Below are positions 8,624 to 18,600 of a stretch of DNA of 37,269 nucleotides, in pieces (the stretch's first letter is position 1; the number at the start of each line of letters is the position of its first letter). Both the position numbers and the translations under genes were made by a program. Where the stretch lies: assembly GCF_000760515.2 (NCBI RefSeq), contig NW_013546356.1, positions 1 through 37,269 on the forward strand. The letters run 5' to 3'. The DNA is from Mitosporidium daphniae (taxonomy: Eukaryota > Microsporidia). Below the pieces are notes generated by a model. That model saw only the letters and a list, made by a program, of their open reading frames with translations. It did not search any database and was not told the DNA's origin.

Positions 8624-9725
8624 ATGGTGGATCAGCTGTCACACATGCCTAAAATTAGGCAGCTATTGAAGCTGTATGGTGTCAGGGCAGTTAAACAGCT
8701 AAGCCAGAATTTTATATTAGACCCGCAACTTTCAAGTAAGATGCGTGTATTTATTTGCAAAAAGAAAGGGTTGTTTCTGGATTAGGAAAAAACTTGCACT
8801 CCAATTGCATTCTCGAAGTTGGAGCTGGTATTATTAAGCTCTTACCGAGTATTAGGTCCGGGCTCGTTGACAAGGTCCATATTAGAGGAGGGCCCCCTCG
8901 CTTTGTTGGCTATTGAGAAGGATTCTCGATTTGACCCTTTTCTAATGGTATTCCATTTTGTCTTACTTTAGCCTCTGGCGTCAAAATATAAAGATAACTT
9001 TCACATTTTATTCAGCGATGCCCTTAAAGCAGAGCCGGATGGCATAATGGAAGCATTTTCTTGTGTACTAAAATCTCGAGAATTTCCTATAACAAAGTTC
9101 CAAATAATTGCAAATCTGCCGTTTTCTATCGCGACACCGCTATTGGTGAAGTGGCTCCAATGGATGGCCTTTGGTACGTATCCCTTTGCATCTGCTTCAT
9201 CTTCAATGGAGATGGTTTTGGTTGTCCAAAAGGAGGTTGCCGATGTAAGTAGCTTTGTTGTCACCATTTAGAGAATTTCATCATCTCCTGACGGGGGACA
9301 GACCACACGGATCGGGGTATTATCCCATGCACTTAGTAGGCCAGAACACCTGTTTGATATACCACGGAACCGGTTTGTCCCGTCCCCGGATGTATGCGTG
9401 ACATATTTACTTTTCGTAGGTCGATGCCGCTGTAATTAAATTTTCTCAGAAAGATACTCGTGCTTTAGAAATCCCTGTACTGTATTTATCACGGTTCTCG
9501 ACAACGATTTTTGGGCAGAAACGGAAGATCCTTCGATCTGTTCTGGAGTACCGATTGCCATTTTTACGCTGTAGGCAAGCGTTTTGTAAAGAATTGATCA
9601 GGCAGGCTTATGACCATTGCTCCATTGCTTCGGAATTGAGGCCTCAGCAACTGTCGGTGGACCAAGTGATTCAATTATCAACTTTTATTTATAACAACAA
9701 ATCGCAGTTTAATAATAAACTCTAA
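8624..9725 (+). CDS. TFB1M: mitochondrial 12S-type rRNA adenine dimethyltransferase (TFB1M/KsgA family)
   Basis: Six exons (8624-8735, 8765-8827, 8856-8947, 8972-9244, 9272-9391, 9420-9725) are separated by introns of 29, 28, 24, 27 and 28 bases; 321 residues. The N-terminal KIRQLLKLYGVRA segment is characteristic of TFB1M. SAM motif I is EVGAGPGSL, motif IV is NLPFSIATP, and QKEVADRIS and VPSPDVDAAV follow. The enzyme dimethylates two adjacent adenines in the 3' helix of small-subunit rRNA in mitochondria. Each exon boundary restores conserved sequence. The cytosolic homologue Dim1 lacks this N-terminal motif. The stop lies three bases from the convergent Yth1 stop. Presence of this gene implies mitochondrial rRNA and hence a mitochondrial genome (inference). 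Confidence 0.92.
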
Positions 9726-9728
9726 TGA

Positions 9729-10340
9729 CTACACTGCGATCGCTTTTGCATCATGGTAGCCTGAGGAAGATGACGAAGAAGATGACGAAGAAGATGACGC
9801 TATAATATTTGCAGACGTGGAGGCCGAGGCAGGGACATCAAATTTTGGATGTGCCCATTGACAGCGCTGGCCTTCGGGGCAAAAGCCCGTTAGATAATGG
9901 AAACATGCCATTTTCTTTATATGCTTATTGCGACAAGTAGGACCATGTTTGCAAAATCCCCGAGAATACCACACGCATTCTTTTTGCTTTGTGGTGGGAT
10001 CGATATGTAGAAATAGGCACTCTGCATTTGAGCATTCTCCATACTTTGAGAAAAACCAGCACTCTGGCATCTTTTTGAGGTTGTACTCGTGCAGATATTC
10101 GCAAAGGTCTCCCTTTTTACATAGCCCGCGAAGCCAATGCTTGCACAAAAGCGCCTTATCGGATTTTCCATGGTTCATCGGACACGAGTTACCACGCTGA
10201 CACGTGCCTCGCAGGAAAAACTTGCAAATTTCGGCTTTCCGTGGCCGAGCAGATGGGTCCAAACAAAAGTCCAACTTTTCGGCCAAGTAAGGCTCAAAAT
10301 CAAACGAGAGGGCTTTACAGTCAGCCCCGTCAATGAGCAT
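9729..10340 (-). CDS. YTH1: mRNA 3'-end processing factor CPSF30/Yth1, five CCCH fingers
   Basis: One intron-free frame of 203 residues contains five evenly spaced C-x8-C-x5-C-x3-H zinc fingers, the first at about residues 39-57 (CKFFLRGTC..MNH) and the last near 140-160 (CFHYLTGFC..WAH). This is the CPSF30/Yth1 arrangement. The protein recognises the polyadenylation signal within the cleavage and polyadenylation factor in the nucleus. The C-terminus adds a run of about 12 serines coded by a simple repeat, then ends GYHDAKAIAV; there is no zinc knuckle as in vertebrate CPSF30. Eight Cs on the coding strand (10349-10356) precede the ATG by nine bases. Confidence 0.93.
   Translation of the reverse strand: MLIDGADCKALSFDFEPYLAEKLDFCLDPSARPRKAEICKFFLRGTCQRGNSCPMNHGKSDKALLCKHWLRGLCKKGDLCEYLHEYNLKKMPECWFFSKYGECSNAECLFLHIDPTTKQKECVWYSRGFCKHGPTCRNKHIKKMACFHYLTGFCPEGQRCQWAHPKFDVPASASTSANIIASSSSSSSSSSSSGYHDAKAIAV
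9764..9799. repeat. short tandem repeat (12-base unit) coding poly-Ser
   Basis: Roughly three copies of a gaagatgacgaa unit lie in the 3' part of the Yth1 gene and encode its serine run on the minus strand. Confidence 0.7.
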
Positions 10341-10348
10341 TGGTGAGC

Positions 10349-10356
10349 GGGGGGGG
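10349..10356 (-). promoter_or_regulatory. C8 homopolymer just upstream of the Yth1 start codon
   Basis: Eight Cs on the coding strand lie nine bases before the ATG at 10340, followed upstream by an A/T block (AAATTTTTAAAT) shared with the divergent TFIIE-beta gene. The arrangement matches that before Mmm1 and the gene at 1257. Confidence 0.35.
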
Positions 10357-10400
10357 AGGTATTTAAAAATTTGGGGTTAAAATTTTACTTTTCAACTGGA

Positions 10401-11339
10401 ATGTCCAAAGCCCCAAACTCGCCGAGCCCGAATTCATCCCTTTCCAGTCAGCACAAAGCATTTAAGGATGTCATGCAGAGACAATCCACTGTTCAAAAGA
10501 GAAATTTTTTGGATACCTTTTCATATTCAGAACCGTCTCGACATTTAAACTCGATGTTACACATACTCCTAAACACTCTGAAGGTAAACGATAATGATTC
10601 TTAATAGCAGGCTGCGGAAGGTCCTCTCACGATAAGCGAGCTATCCTCCCGATCGGAAATCAATATTGGCTCGATACCTGGCCTGTTAAGTTTGCTGCTG
10701 AAAAGCGACCGTGTCCGCGAAATATCGCCTGGAGTCGTCGAGCTCAGCGTAGGATTTGATCAAGTTTAAGACTTCAGACTCAAATCAGAGTTCGCTCCAA
10801 ATCGGATCTCATAAGCGTGCTACAAAGTGTGCCCAGGTATCACGGACTCCCCATCGCCGATATCATCCGCGGTGCGACAGCCTCTTCGGCCCCGAAAATT
10901 GAAGAATGGATCCAAGAGATTCAAGAACAGGAAAAGACAAGAACGCCCATCTACAGAATACCTATCCATTCTACCAAAAAGGACCCTCGGTTTGACATTT
11001 TATTTTACGACTGGTATCCCACGCCCTCGGTTCCAGAGGGTAGGAAGCGCCCGGTTATTAAAGTATAGAATACAAGCAACTGTGGTATGGATCCTTTGTT
11101 CCCCTCAATGAGGATGAACTGCAAAAGGAACTCGAAAGAGCTGGCATTGACAAAATGAGCGTGACTTCATCAAGTTCTTTGGACCAGCTAAATGCGGCTC
11201 AGGTATAGTGGAAGAGCGTTATCCCTGAATTTAGAGTGCTCGGGGGCGAAAGACACCAAGATTAAATAGAAAAATCCGACTTACAAACACTCACCTTCAG
11301 TCGATCGGGCTCGACTTTTCAAAGGACTATGAGGTATGA
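10401..11339 (+). CDS. TFA2: transcription factor TFIIE beta subunit (Tfa2)
   Basis: Five exons (10401-10583, 10608-10748, 10778-11039, 11069-11202, 11235-11339) with introns of 24, 29, 29 and 32 bases encode 274 residues. A Ser/Pro N-terminus precedes two winged-helix domains: the first around PLTISELSSRS (about 62-110), the second from RVRSKSDLISVLQ to DPRFDILFYD (about 112-185). Next come the YKQLWYGSFVPL segment and the conserved basic C-terminal NTHLQSIGLDFSKDYE. This order matches GTF2E2/Tfa2, which with TFIIE-alpha recruits TFIIH and helps promoter opening by RNA polymerase II. The fourth intron begins GTATAG, so the unspliced frame stops at once. The first acceptor could be three bases later. 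Confidence 0.85.
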
Positions 11340-11350
11340 GAGCCGTCCAA

Positions 11351-11580
11351 ATGGCGTTCTGTAAAACGGAAGCAACAACATCAATTGATGTTGTCATAAC
11401 TACAAACTTTTGGCATCGAAATAAATACCTGTGCCCGCATTTAAATTTGCATGGTGTTCCCTTGGTGGAGTGGGACTTTACTTGTAAGTGTTTAAAATGA
11501 ACTTTATTCAATTTTACGTTTCCAACTTTAATTTAGACAATTTCGATCATCATGTCGGTGGACCTATTTTCTCTGCGTGA
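11351..11580 (+). CDS. small spliced ORF overlapping the G6PD start (58 aa), possible uORF
   Basis: An ATG at 11351, 12 bases after the TFIIE-beta stop, opens a frame that reaches a strong donor (GTAAGT) at 11484 and an acceptor ending AATTTAG at 11536. Spliced, it gives 58 residues and stops at 11580, 29 bases inside the G6PD coding frame. Unspliced it gives 48 residues. The 53-base intron is longer than the 23-34 base norm here. It may be a small gene, or the 5' leader of G6PD with a leader intron and an upstream ORF. I recognise no family in the peptide. Confidence 0.3.
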
Positions 11581-13275
11581 AACACTATCCACATCGTCGT
11601 TGGTGGGGGCTATGCCGCCCCCGCCCCCTCTCATGAGGGCTGTTTTCGTAGTCATCGGAGCATCTGGAGACCTTGCGAAGCGAAAAACATTCCCGGCCCT
11701 TTTTGCGCTGCTCAAGCACGGCTTTTTGTGTCCCGAATCCATTCTTTTGGGCTTTTCCAGATCAAAGATGGATGACGCCGATTTTTCTGAGCACATCACT
11801 TCATTGATAAATGATGGCGGTTTGGACGCTTTTTGTTACCATACTAGATCAAGAGCTAGTTTCGCGCTTCAAATCGATGTGTCACTATGTATCTGGGGAT
11901 TACAATTCGAAAAAATCATATGCGCTGCTGAAGGATCGCATACTTGAATTAAAATCCGGCTCAAGATTCAGCGAAGCTCATGAATTTCCGTTCATTTTCT
12001 ACCTTGCAATCCCGCCTTCTGTCTTTTTGGAGGTGGCGCGTTCAATCCATCATTACATCATTCCGCATCTTTCATCTCCCTCTGTTCCTTCAAACTCGTC
12101 GCGATTTCGACTTGTTGTTGAAAAGCCTTTTGGCCATGACTTGGACTCGTCAAACGAACTTTCTACATCTTTGGCTGAACTGTTCGATGAAAAACAGGTA
12201 AAACTCCATTTTTGATGCCTTTAGCTTTATAGAATAGACCACTACTTGGGGAAGGAGATGGTCAAAAATACTTTGGTGCTTAGGTTTACAAATAGGCTTT
12301 TGGAGACCGTTTGGAATTCAGATAACATTGCAAACGTGCAGATCACGTTTAAAGAAACTCAAGGTGTCGAGGGCCGTGGCGGATATTTTGATTCCTATGG
12401 CATCATACGGGATGTGATGCAGAATCATCTTCTTCAAATCCTCTCTTTGATTGCAATGGGTAGACCGGTTTCTTTTTCTTCTGATGACATACGTGATAGC
12501 AAGGTTCGTTTCAAAGATTATACTGTATCACATTAAGGTGGCCATCTTGAGGGCAATAAGACCAATTGACGCACAAAGCGTGGTTTTAGGCCAGTATGTG
12601 AGATCTGGATCGGCAATCGGATATACGGAAGACCCGTCCGTTCCAGATACTTCGACGACGGCAACATTTGCAGCCCTGGTGATCTATATTGATGTGCCTG
12701 CTTGGAGAGGCGTTCCTTTTATCTTGAGATGTGGAAAGGGCTTAAACGAACAAAAGGCCGAAATCAGAATCCAATTTAAGGAGGTCGATGAACAGGTCCC
12801 TCGCAACGAGCTCGTGATCAGAGTGCAGCCAAGAGAAGCTGTATATTTGAAGCTAAACATCAAGAACCCTGGTCTTACAGTACCGATTTCTTATAGTGGT
12901 GCAACATCGTCTTCTGCTGGCTCATCTCCTAGCCTTAGAGATGAAGAGACCATAGTCGCTCCACCTGACCCGTTCATCAGCAGCGAGCTAGATCTAACAT
13001 ATGGGCACAAGTTCTCGGATTCTAGAATTCCAGATGCATATGAATCGCTTCTTTTGGATTTGCTGCATGGAGAGCAAGGAAATTTCGTTCGCCGAGATGA
13101 GCTGGATGCGGCTTGGAAGATTTTCACTCCTTTGCTGGAAAATGTCGAGTCGAGGCCGTATCCGCCGGTCCCATATGCCTTTGGTTCTCGAGGTCCAAAG
13201 GAGGCTGACGATCTCATAAAAAGCACAGGGTACAAAAGAGACGAGGGCTACACCTGGCATCCTCCGCGTCTATAG
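11552..13275 (+). CDS. ZWF1: glucose-6-phosphate 1-dehydrogenase
   Basis: Four exons (11552-11819, 11848-12197, 12225-12503, 12538-13275) with introns of 28, 27 and 34 bases encode 544 residues. The NADP-binding motif is [11 protein letters not shown] (near residue 34). The substrate and catalytic motif is RIDHYLGKE (about 210), followed by [14 protein letters not shown] and [12 protein letters not shown]. The enzyme oxidises glucose-6-phosphate to 6-phosphogluconolactone and makes NADPH in the cytosol. Two donors are unusual (GTTTGG, GTTCGT instead of GTA), but the joined sequence matches the family across each. A Ser/Pro-rich insertion of about 25 residues separates the beta+alpha domain from the DLTYG strand near residue 430. 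Confidence 0.96.
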
Positions 13276-13391
13276 CATTCATGATGAGCGTTAACTAACA
13301 AGTCGGAATTAAAAGTTAACCAATCACACATTGGTGCAACATAAAAAAATTTAATCTGCAATTGGTAGGGGGTGCGGCTATGTGCGTCGCG

Positions 13392-14554
13392 TTATTCACA
13401 CTTTTCTTTATTAGAAAAACTCGAGTTGAGAGTGGCATATTCTCTCCTAGCAATGTCTTGCACAATGGTTAAAATAAAGTACACAATCATCATTGTTAGG
13501 ACGATGTTCCAAATAAAGCCAACCATGCCCATCTGCCACCATCAAGATAAGAAACATACCTTAATCGGATGGGTTGTTGGACCGTGCTTTGGGTTAAACC
13601 CATTTATACATTCCTGCAAAAAGGAATCGATCCACTCCCCCAGGGCCGGATTGGTGATCGATTTTATGTTCGACACAATGACCTCTATTGTGGGCGGAGA
13701 AACAAGCAAAATAACGGCAATTGTCTACAAAGCATGATTAGGCAATTGGCCCACCTGCAAAGATGCCTTGATGATGGCCTTCCCAACAAAAGTGGCCAGG
13801 AAAAAAGACCAAAACGGAATTCCATAATATCCGCATGTGATCCCTACGCTCAAAAACCATCCGTTACCAGCAAGGTCAAATAGTGGATTCGGAATTGACG
13901 CACAAAGCAAGATGCCGAAAACCCCAAATTTTTGCACCATCCATCGGATCAGGGAGTGGAAGTAGTCTGTCCATCCGTTTGGGCGGAATGTGAACGGCGC
14001 CTTTTTATCGTTAAGGGCACAGGTTTTAGCAATAAAATAAGGCGGCAACTCGCCAATTGCAGTGCCAAAGCCCCAAAAGAAGGACTCCCAAATTACCTTT
14101 TTAATAATTTCAGCGAGCGGAACGAAAGATCGGGACTCCTCATCGCCCCAGCACGTAAAGCTAACATGTAATTAAGCAGGCAAAACCCGTTAGGCCCACG
14201 CGTATCAAAGTTTAGCGAATTGCATACGAAGGCGGTGGTTGCAGTCTCTGCAATAAAGGGAGCCAGAAAAAGCACAAAAGTATGGGCACCTGAGCCAAGA
14301 CCAATTGTGGACATTATGCCAAGCATGAACCATTCCGAATACCATAGCACCGCAGGCAGGAGCTTATAAAAGAAAGGGAAAAAGGATAGCGCAAAAACCA
14401 CAAGAAAAGCGACGAGGAAGCATTTTATGATGGTGGAGTAGAATCTTCTTATCAATGATATCAATTGGCGATATGAAAATCGATAAAAAAGGCTTAGCAC
14501 CAGAACAGGATTTTCGAAAACAGAAAGATGGGCCTCCTCCGCATCTGAGGCCAT
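13392..14554 (-). CDS. VMP1: VMP1-like ER membrane protein (DedA/VTT domain, lipid scramblase)
   Basis: Five exons (14187-14554, 13868-14160, 13755-13843, 13560-13724, 13392-13532) with introns of 26, 24, 30 and 27 bases encode 351 residues. Several membrane helices surround the VTT core: GLGSGAHTFVLFLAP, GFGTAIGELPPYF and CASIPNPLFDLAG followed by ITCGYYGIPFW and GKAIIK. These are VMP1 hallmarks rather than generic DedA. VMP1 is an ER scramblase needed in animals and amoebae for autophagosome and lipid-droplet formation and for releasing ER contacts. The usual KK-type tail is not seen; the C-terminus is NKEKCE. Donors GTTTTG and GTGGGC are atypical, but the joins restore family sequence. Confidence 0.9.
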
Positions 14555-14714
14555 CTTGAAATAAAGTAAATTCCAAGAAAAAATTTAATCCCCTTTAAAG
14601 GGACACACGTTAAATTTTCCTCTCACCACAAAATATTTACAATTCAGATAACTTACCAAGTCAGCAGCCATAAACTGTGCTAAAAGGCCTCATCTGATGC
14701 CGATTGGTTGCTTT

Positions 14715-15090
14715 TTATTTCATTTCTCCAAAAAGCTCGTCATATAAAATTACCGGACCACCTGCTGCACATTTGCATGCATCGGAAATGGCGTCATAAT
14801 TTATTTTCCCTCAAAGCTACCTTTGATTTATACAAAACTAGCTCGCATGCAGGGTACAAGGCAAGCTTTGTTTGATATTCGTTCGAGCTTGAGTTACCTT
14901 TGAAAACGCTTGCCATTTTACCAAACATTCCTTTTTTCTTTTTAACCTGAGATTTCCGAGTCTTCTTGATCCCTGACAAGTTTTTCCAACTTATTAGACA
15001 TGCTACCAATCTCGGGGTTTTCTTTCCACACATAGACTTGGATATATCTGCAGGACTATTTTTATCCTCTACTTTCACACTGGCATACAT
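14715..15090 (-). CDS. small basic protein, 104 aa, three exons including a 27-base exon; unknown
   Basis: The best model joins 14898-15090, 14839-14865 and 14715-14809 over introns of 32 and 29 bases, giving 104 residues. The middle part is very basic (KKKKGMFGKM). The C-terminal half reads ASVFKACLVPCMRARKINYD and ends ILYDELFGEMK. The last exon is clearly coding-like; the 27-base middle exon rests only on phase and splice sites. I recognise no family. Without splicing, the first frame would run to 98 residues with a different tail. The ATG at 15090 lies six bases from a possible divergent plus-strand ATG. Confidence 0.5.
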
Positions 15091-15628
15091 TTTTTATGTC
15101 TTCCTTTCGTTTTGAGGCTTTCCGAGCTAACCCTGATCTGTGTGGTGTGAAGTGTTTAAAAGCGCAGTTGGGATCTCCCATATGGCATATTCCAAGAAAA
15201 AGGAAACAAAGCCCAATAACATCCACATAGCGTTTGTTGCCAAAGGGCTATTTGCTGGACCAAATGTCCACAGATTTCCAAGTTTTTTAGAGTTTTTCTT
15301 GGTTCACGATTTCGGAGAAAATTAGCGCCAAGTTGCAAATAGCGGTGTGATCGTTAAATTTGAATGTTGCAGTGACAATTGCAATGGCCCCCAGATTGTA
15401 AGTACCTTTCTGCGGCCACATCCGATGCATTCTACTACCAGTGGCCAAGCTAAGGCCGATGTTAATCCAAGTCGCACCGCAGTATAGATTCAATGGTGGG
15501 GGCAAATTCTATGGCAGCGTAATTCTTAAAGCGTCCAAAGTGGATGATGGTTTAATTTGATAACAGCTCAGGTTTGAGAGAGAGAGAGCAACTTGAGCTG
15601 CTCATTCTCGCAGATGAAAACAAAGAGC
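15091..15628. other. unresolved 540-base block, short open stretches on both strands
   Basis: Given the gene density, this block probably holds a small spliced gene, but I cannot fix its strand. On the minus strand one stop-free stretch of about 72 codons ends at 15287 (GLSLATG.., LGAIAIVTATFKF, then NQEKL), and a 33-codon ORF at 15127-15228 encodes one membrane-helix-like segment (MWMLLGFVSFFLEYAIWEIP). On the plus strand an ATG at 15096 can be joined over a 23-base GT-AG segment to a frame ending at 15325. A GA/CT microsatellite lies near 15577-15588. No product is assigned. Confidence 0.35.
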
Positions 15629-18600
15629 CTATTCAGGAGCAAGCAAAAATATATCGAGTAACTTGGTGGTATCCATGCTGGAGAGGGCGGCATTTTGCTG
15701 CGTGATCAGCGAAGAGACCATGCTTAGTTTGAATTGCTGCAGCGATAAAAGCCGTTGTTCGATGGTGCCGCGAGTGAGAAGCCGGTAAACAGAGACGCTT
15801 CTTGTCTGCCCAAGCCGATGTACACGGTCCATCGCCTGTAGGTCCTTGGTTGGGTTCCAGTCGCATTCGACAAATATCACTATATCGGCACCAGTCAAGT
15901 TGAGCCCCTCACCACCAATGCCAATTGTCATCAAAAGCAGGCCAATGGAGGCGTCTCCATTAAAGTTTTCCACCACCATCCCTCGTCGTGCAGGTGGAAT
16001 GGATCCGTCTAAACGCAGCCAGGTAATTTCGGAAAAAGAACGGCGAAGTAGCTGCTCTTCTACGATCTCTAGCATGCGCGTGCTTTGGAACACAAGCAGT
16101 GCCCGGTGAGCATATGGTGAGGACCCTGTAATCCCACTCTCCGAAAGGAGCTCACCCAGCGCCACAAGTTTAGGCGGTATGCTAGTGGCGGCATCGGTAA
16201 CTTCAGAAGGCCCAGTACCATCGGCACCTTTAAGCAATGCAGGTGCATTACATACCTGCAGCAGGGTGCGAATTGTCGAAAAGACATGGACACCTTCTTC
16301 GCGGTCTCTGTGCAGCACAAACTCATAAAGCTTTCGTTGCTCTTGCGAGAGCTCGACAAAGCGGTCGATGATAATCTTTGGCGGTAGATCATCAAGCACA
16401 TCTTCCTTCATGCGTCGCAGCATGAACGGGTTACATGCGCGATGGAGCAGCTCCAACGTCTCCGCAGAACGCCGTACCACTGCTTTGCGTGCATTTTTGG
16501 AAGTTGCATTGCTTGCAGCGGCTGCGGCCTGGACGGTACGCCCATAACACCGCATAAAAACAGCATGTGTGTTACCAAGAAACCCCGGCATAATGAAGTC
16601 AAAAAGTGACCACAGCTCGGTCAAGTTGTTTTGCACAGGCGTTCCCGTTAGTATGACACGATGAAGGGCTCGGAGCTGCTTCGTAGCCACCGAGACCTTA
16701 GAGCGAAAGTTTCGGATTGCATGGCCTTCATCCAACACAACCCATGCCCAAGTGATCTCGGAAAGTAACTCAGGATCTACGCGTACAACGTCATAAGTAG
16801 AGATGACAAGCAAGCCGCGACAAGGGCCATTTATGTGAGAATTTTCACCAGGATGGTCTTGAGGCCAGTTGCGAAAGGTCGCTAACAGTCCACGACGGTC
16901 CGGTCCGTGGTAAAGCATCGGCTGCAAGTAGCGGCCAGTCAATCTCTCGCATTCCATCTTCCAATGGAGCAGCAGAGATGGTGGCACAACGATAAGTGAC
17001 GGAAGTTGCTTTTCGCGGGGTGAAAATATTCCCGCAGCGCCCGCAGCAAGCACAGTCAACATTTGAATGGTCTTTCCAAGACCCATGTCGTCACAAAGGA
17101 TGCCATGGAGCCCTGCACGTGCTAGAAAGGCAAGCCAGGAAATACCTTCACGTTGATATGGTCGTAGTGTAAATTCAGCAAAGCTTTTGGCATTTTGCTG
17201 GGCTTGTGAGGCACAACTAAAAATGCCATCGGTATCTTTTTCACTCTCTTCAATACCAAGAGTATCCCCCTTCTTCAGGTTGCTAGGTTGGTCGCCTTGG
17301 TATGGTCCATAACATATCTGAGGATCGAAGAGCGGAACGGTTTCCGGGCGAAAAAGTTGATCGCAAAAGTGAATAGCATCGGTACGCATTTGTTCCAACA
17401 GTGGCTTCATATTGGCGGTTTGTAGGGTGGTGGTATCTTTTGATGGCGAGACCTGTAGTGCCACTCCCTGGATTACAATTGCGAAGCAGTGAGCGGATCG
17501 CAAGCGGATTCCTACGTCTGCATGAGAGAGCAAAGGAATCAATGGCGGGGCAAGAAGAGGAAGATACATAAGGATAGCATTGACATAGGATGATGCAACT
17601 CCATTATTTTCAAGTGAAAAAATCCGAATTATGGCGTCAAGGACACCACGTATACGAAGGATCGACGTAGATGAATCGCTCATCAGCTGTGTACTACTCA
17701 TTACATCAACAAGACTAAGCGGGCTTCCTGGAGTCAATATTTCTTGTAACAGCATATGATCCAATTGGCGTGAACTATTAAAACTCAAGGATTGATGATA
17801 TGGTTTCCCGGCAGTAGCTGCTAACACCCAAGCACTCCAGTGAATTTTTGCCTCCAACTCTGCAGGATCGTTTTCTTCAGTTGGGTCTTTAAACAGAAGA
17901 ATGTCATTCTGGAGTGAGAGCAACCGTATTGAAGGCGAGCTCTTCTTTATACCACTTTCCAAGTGGGAATCCAAAGGGGACGCAACATGAAAGGTTAGGT
18001 TATCTCCGTCTTCTAATGTACAGTTATAACCAGCCGCATTGATAATAAGCCAGCTAAGTTGTAGGCGTCTGAGGAGTGGGATTTGAGGGGGGAAAAGCGC
18101 ATCCTGTAGCCAACGAATCCACTGAAGTTCGAGATTAACAGGTTTAAGTATCGAAGATAATGCAAGAAAAGCCCGAGCAAATGGCGCTGGCAATCGTGGC
18201 TCCACCTCAGATACACAAGTTTCCATATCTCGTTCATGATCATTGGTGGCGTCCTCTTTTTGATCTTGATTATCCAAATGAACCCCGTCGAAAGTCTCGA
18301 GAAAGATATCTGCTGAACCAATCCCAAGTAGCATGTTAGCTAAGGCCTTGAATGCAGCTGTGGCCGGCTGCGCTACTGCAAATAGAGTTTTCGATGCCTG
18401 GGCAGATGGAAGTTTCGGAGACGTGTTTTTTGGCAACATTTCAGGTGAAGCTGATGAATACGTAGCCAGATGAGAGTCGGCAGTAATGAGATGATGGAGC
18501 AAGAGTGCGAAGGCTGCAGAGACTTCTCCCTTTATTGGTGCCAAGGCCTGCAAGCTCTGGATGGAACCATCTTCGCTTCGCAGCCAGCTTACAATGGGTC

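Noticed and set aside
8576-8785. TFB1M start at an upstream ATG (8576) and a protein ending at 8785
   Set aside because: That ATG lies inside the preceding zinc-finger gene, and the stop at 8783-8785 disappears once the 29-base intron at 8736-8764 is removed.
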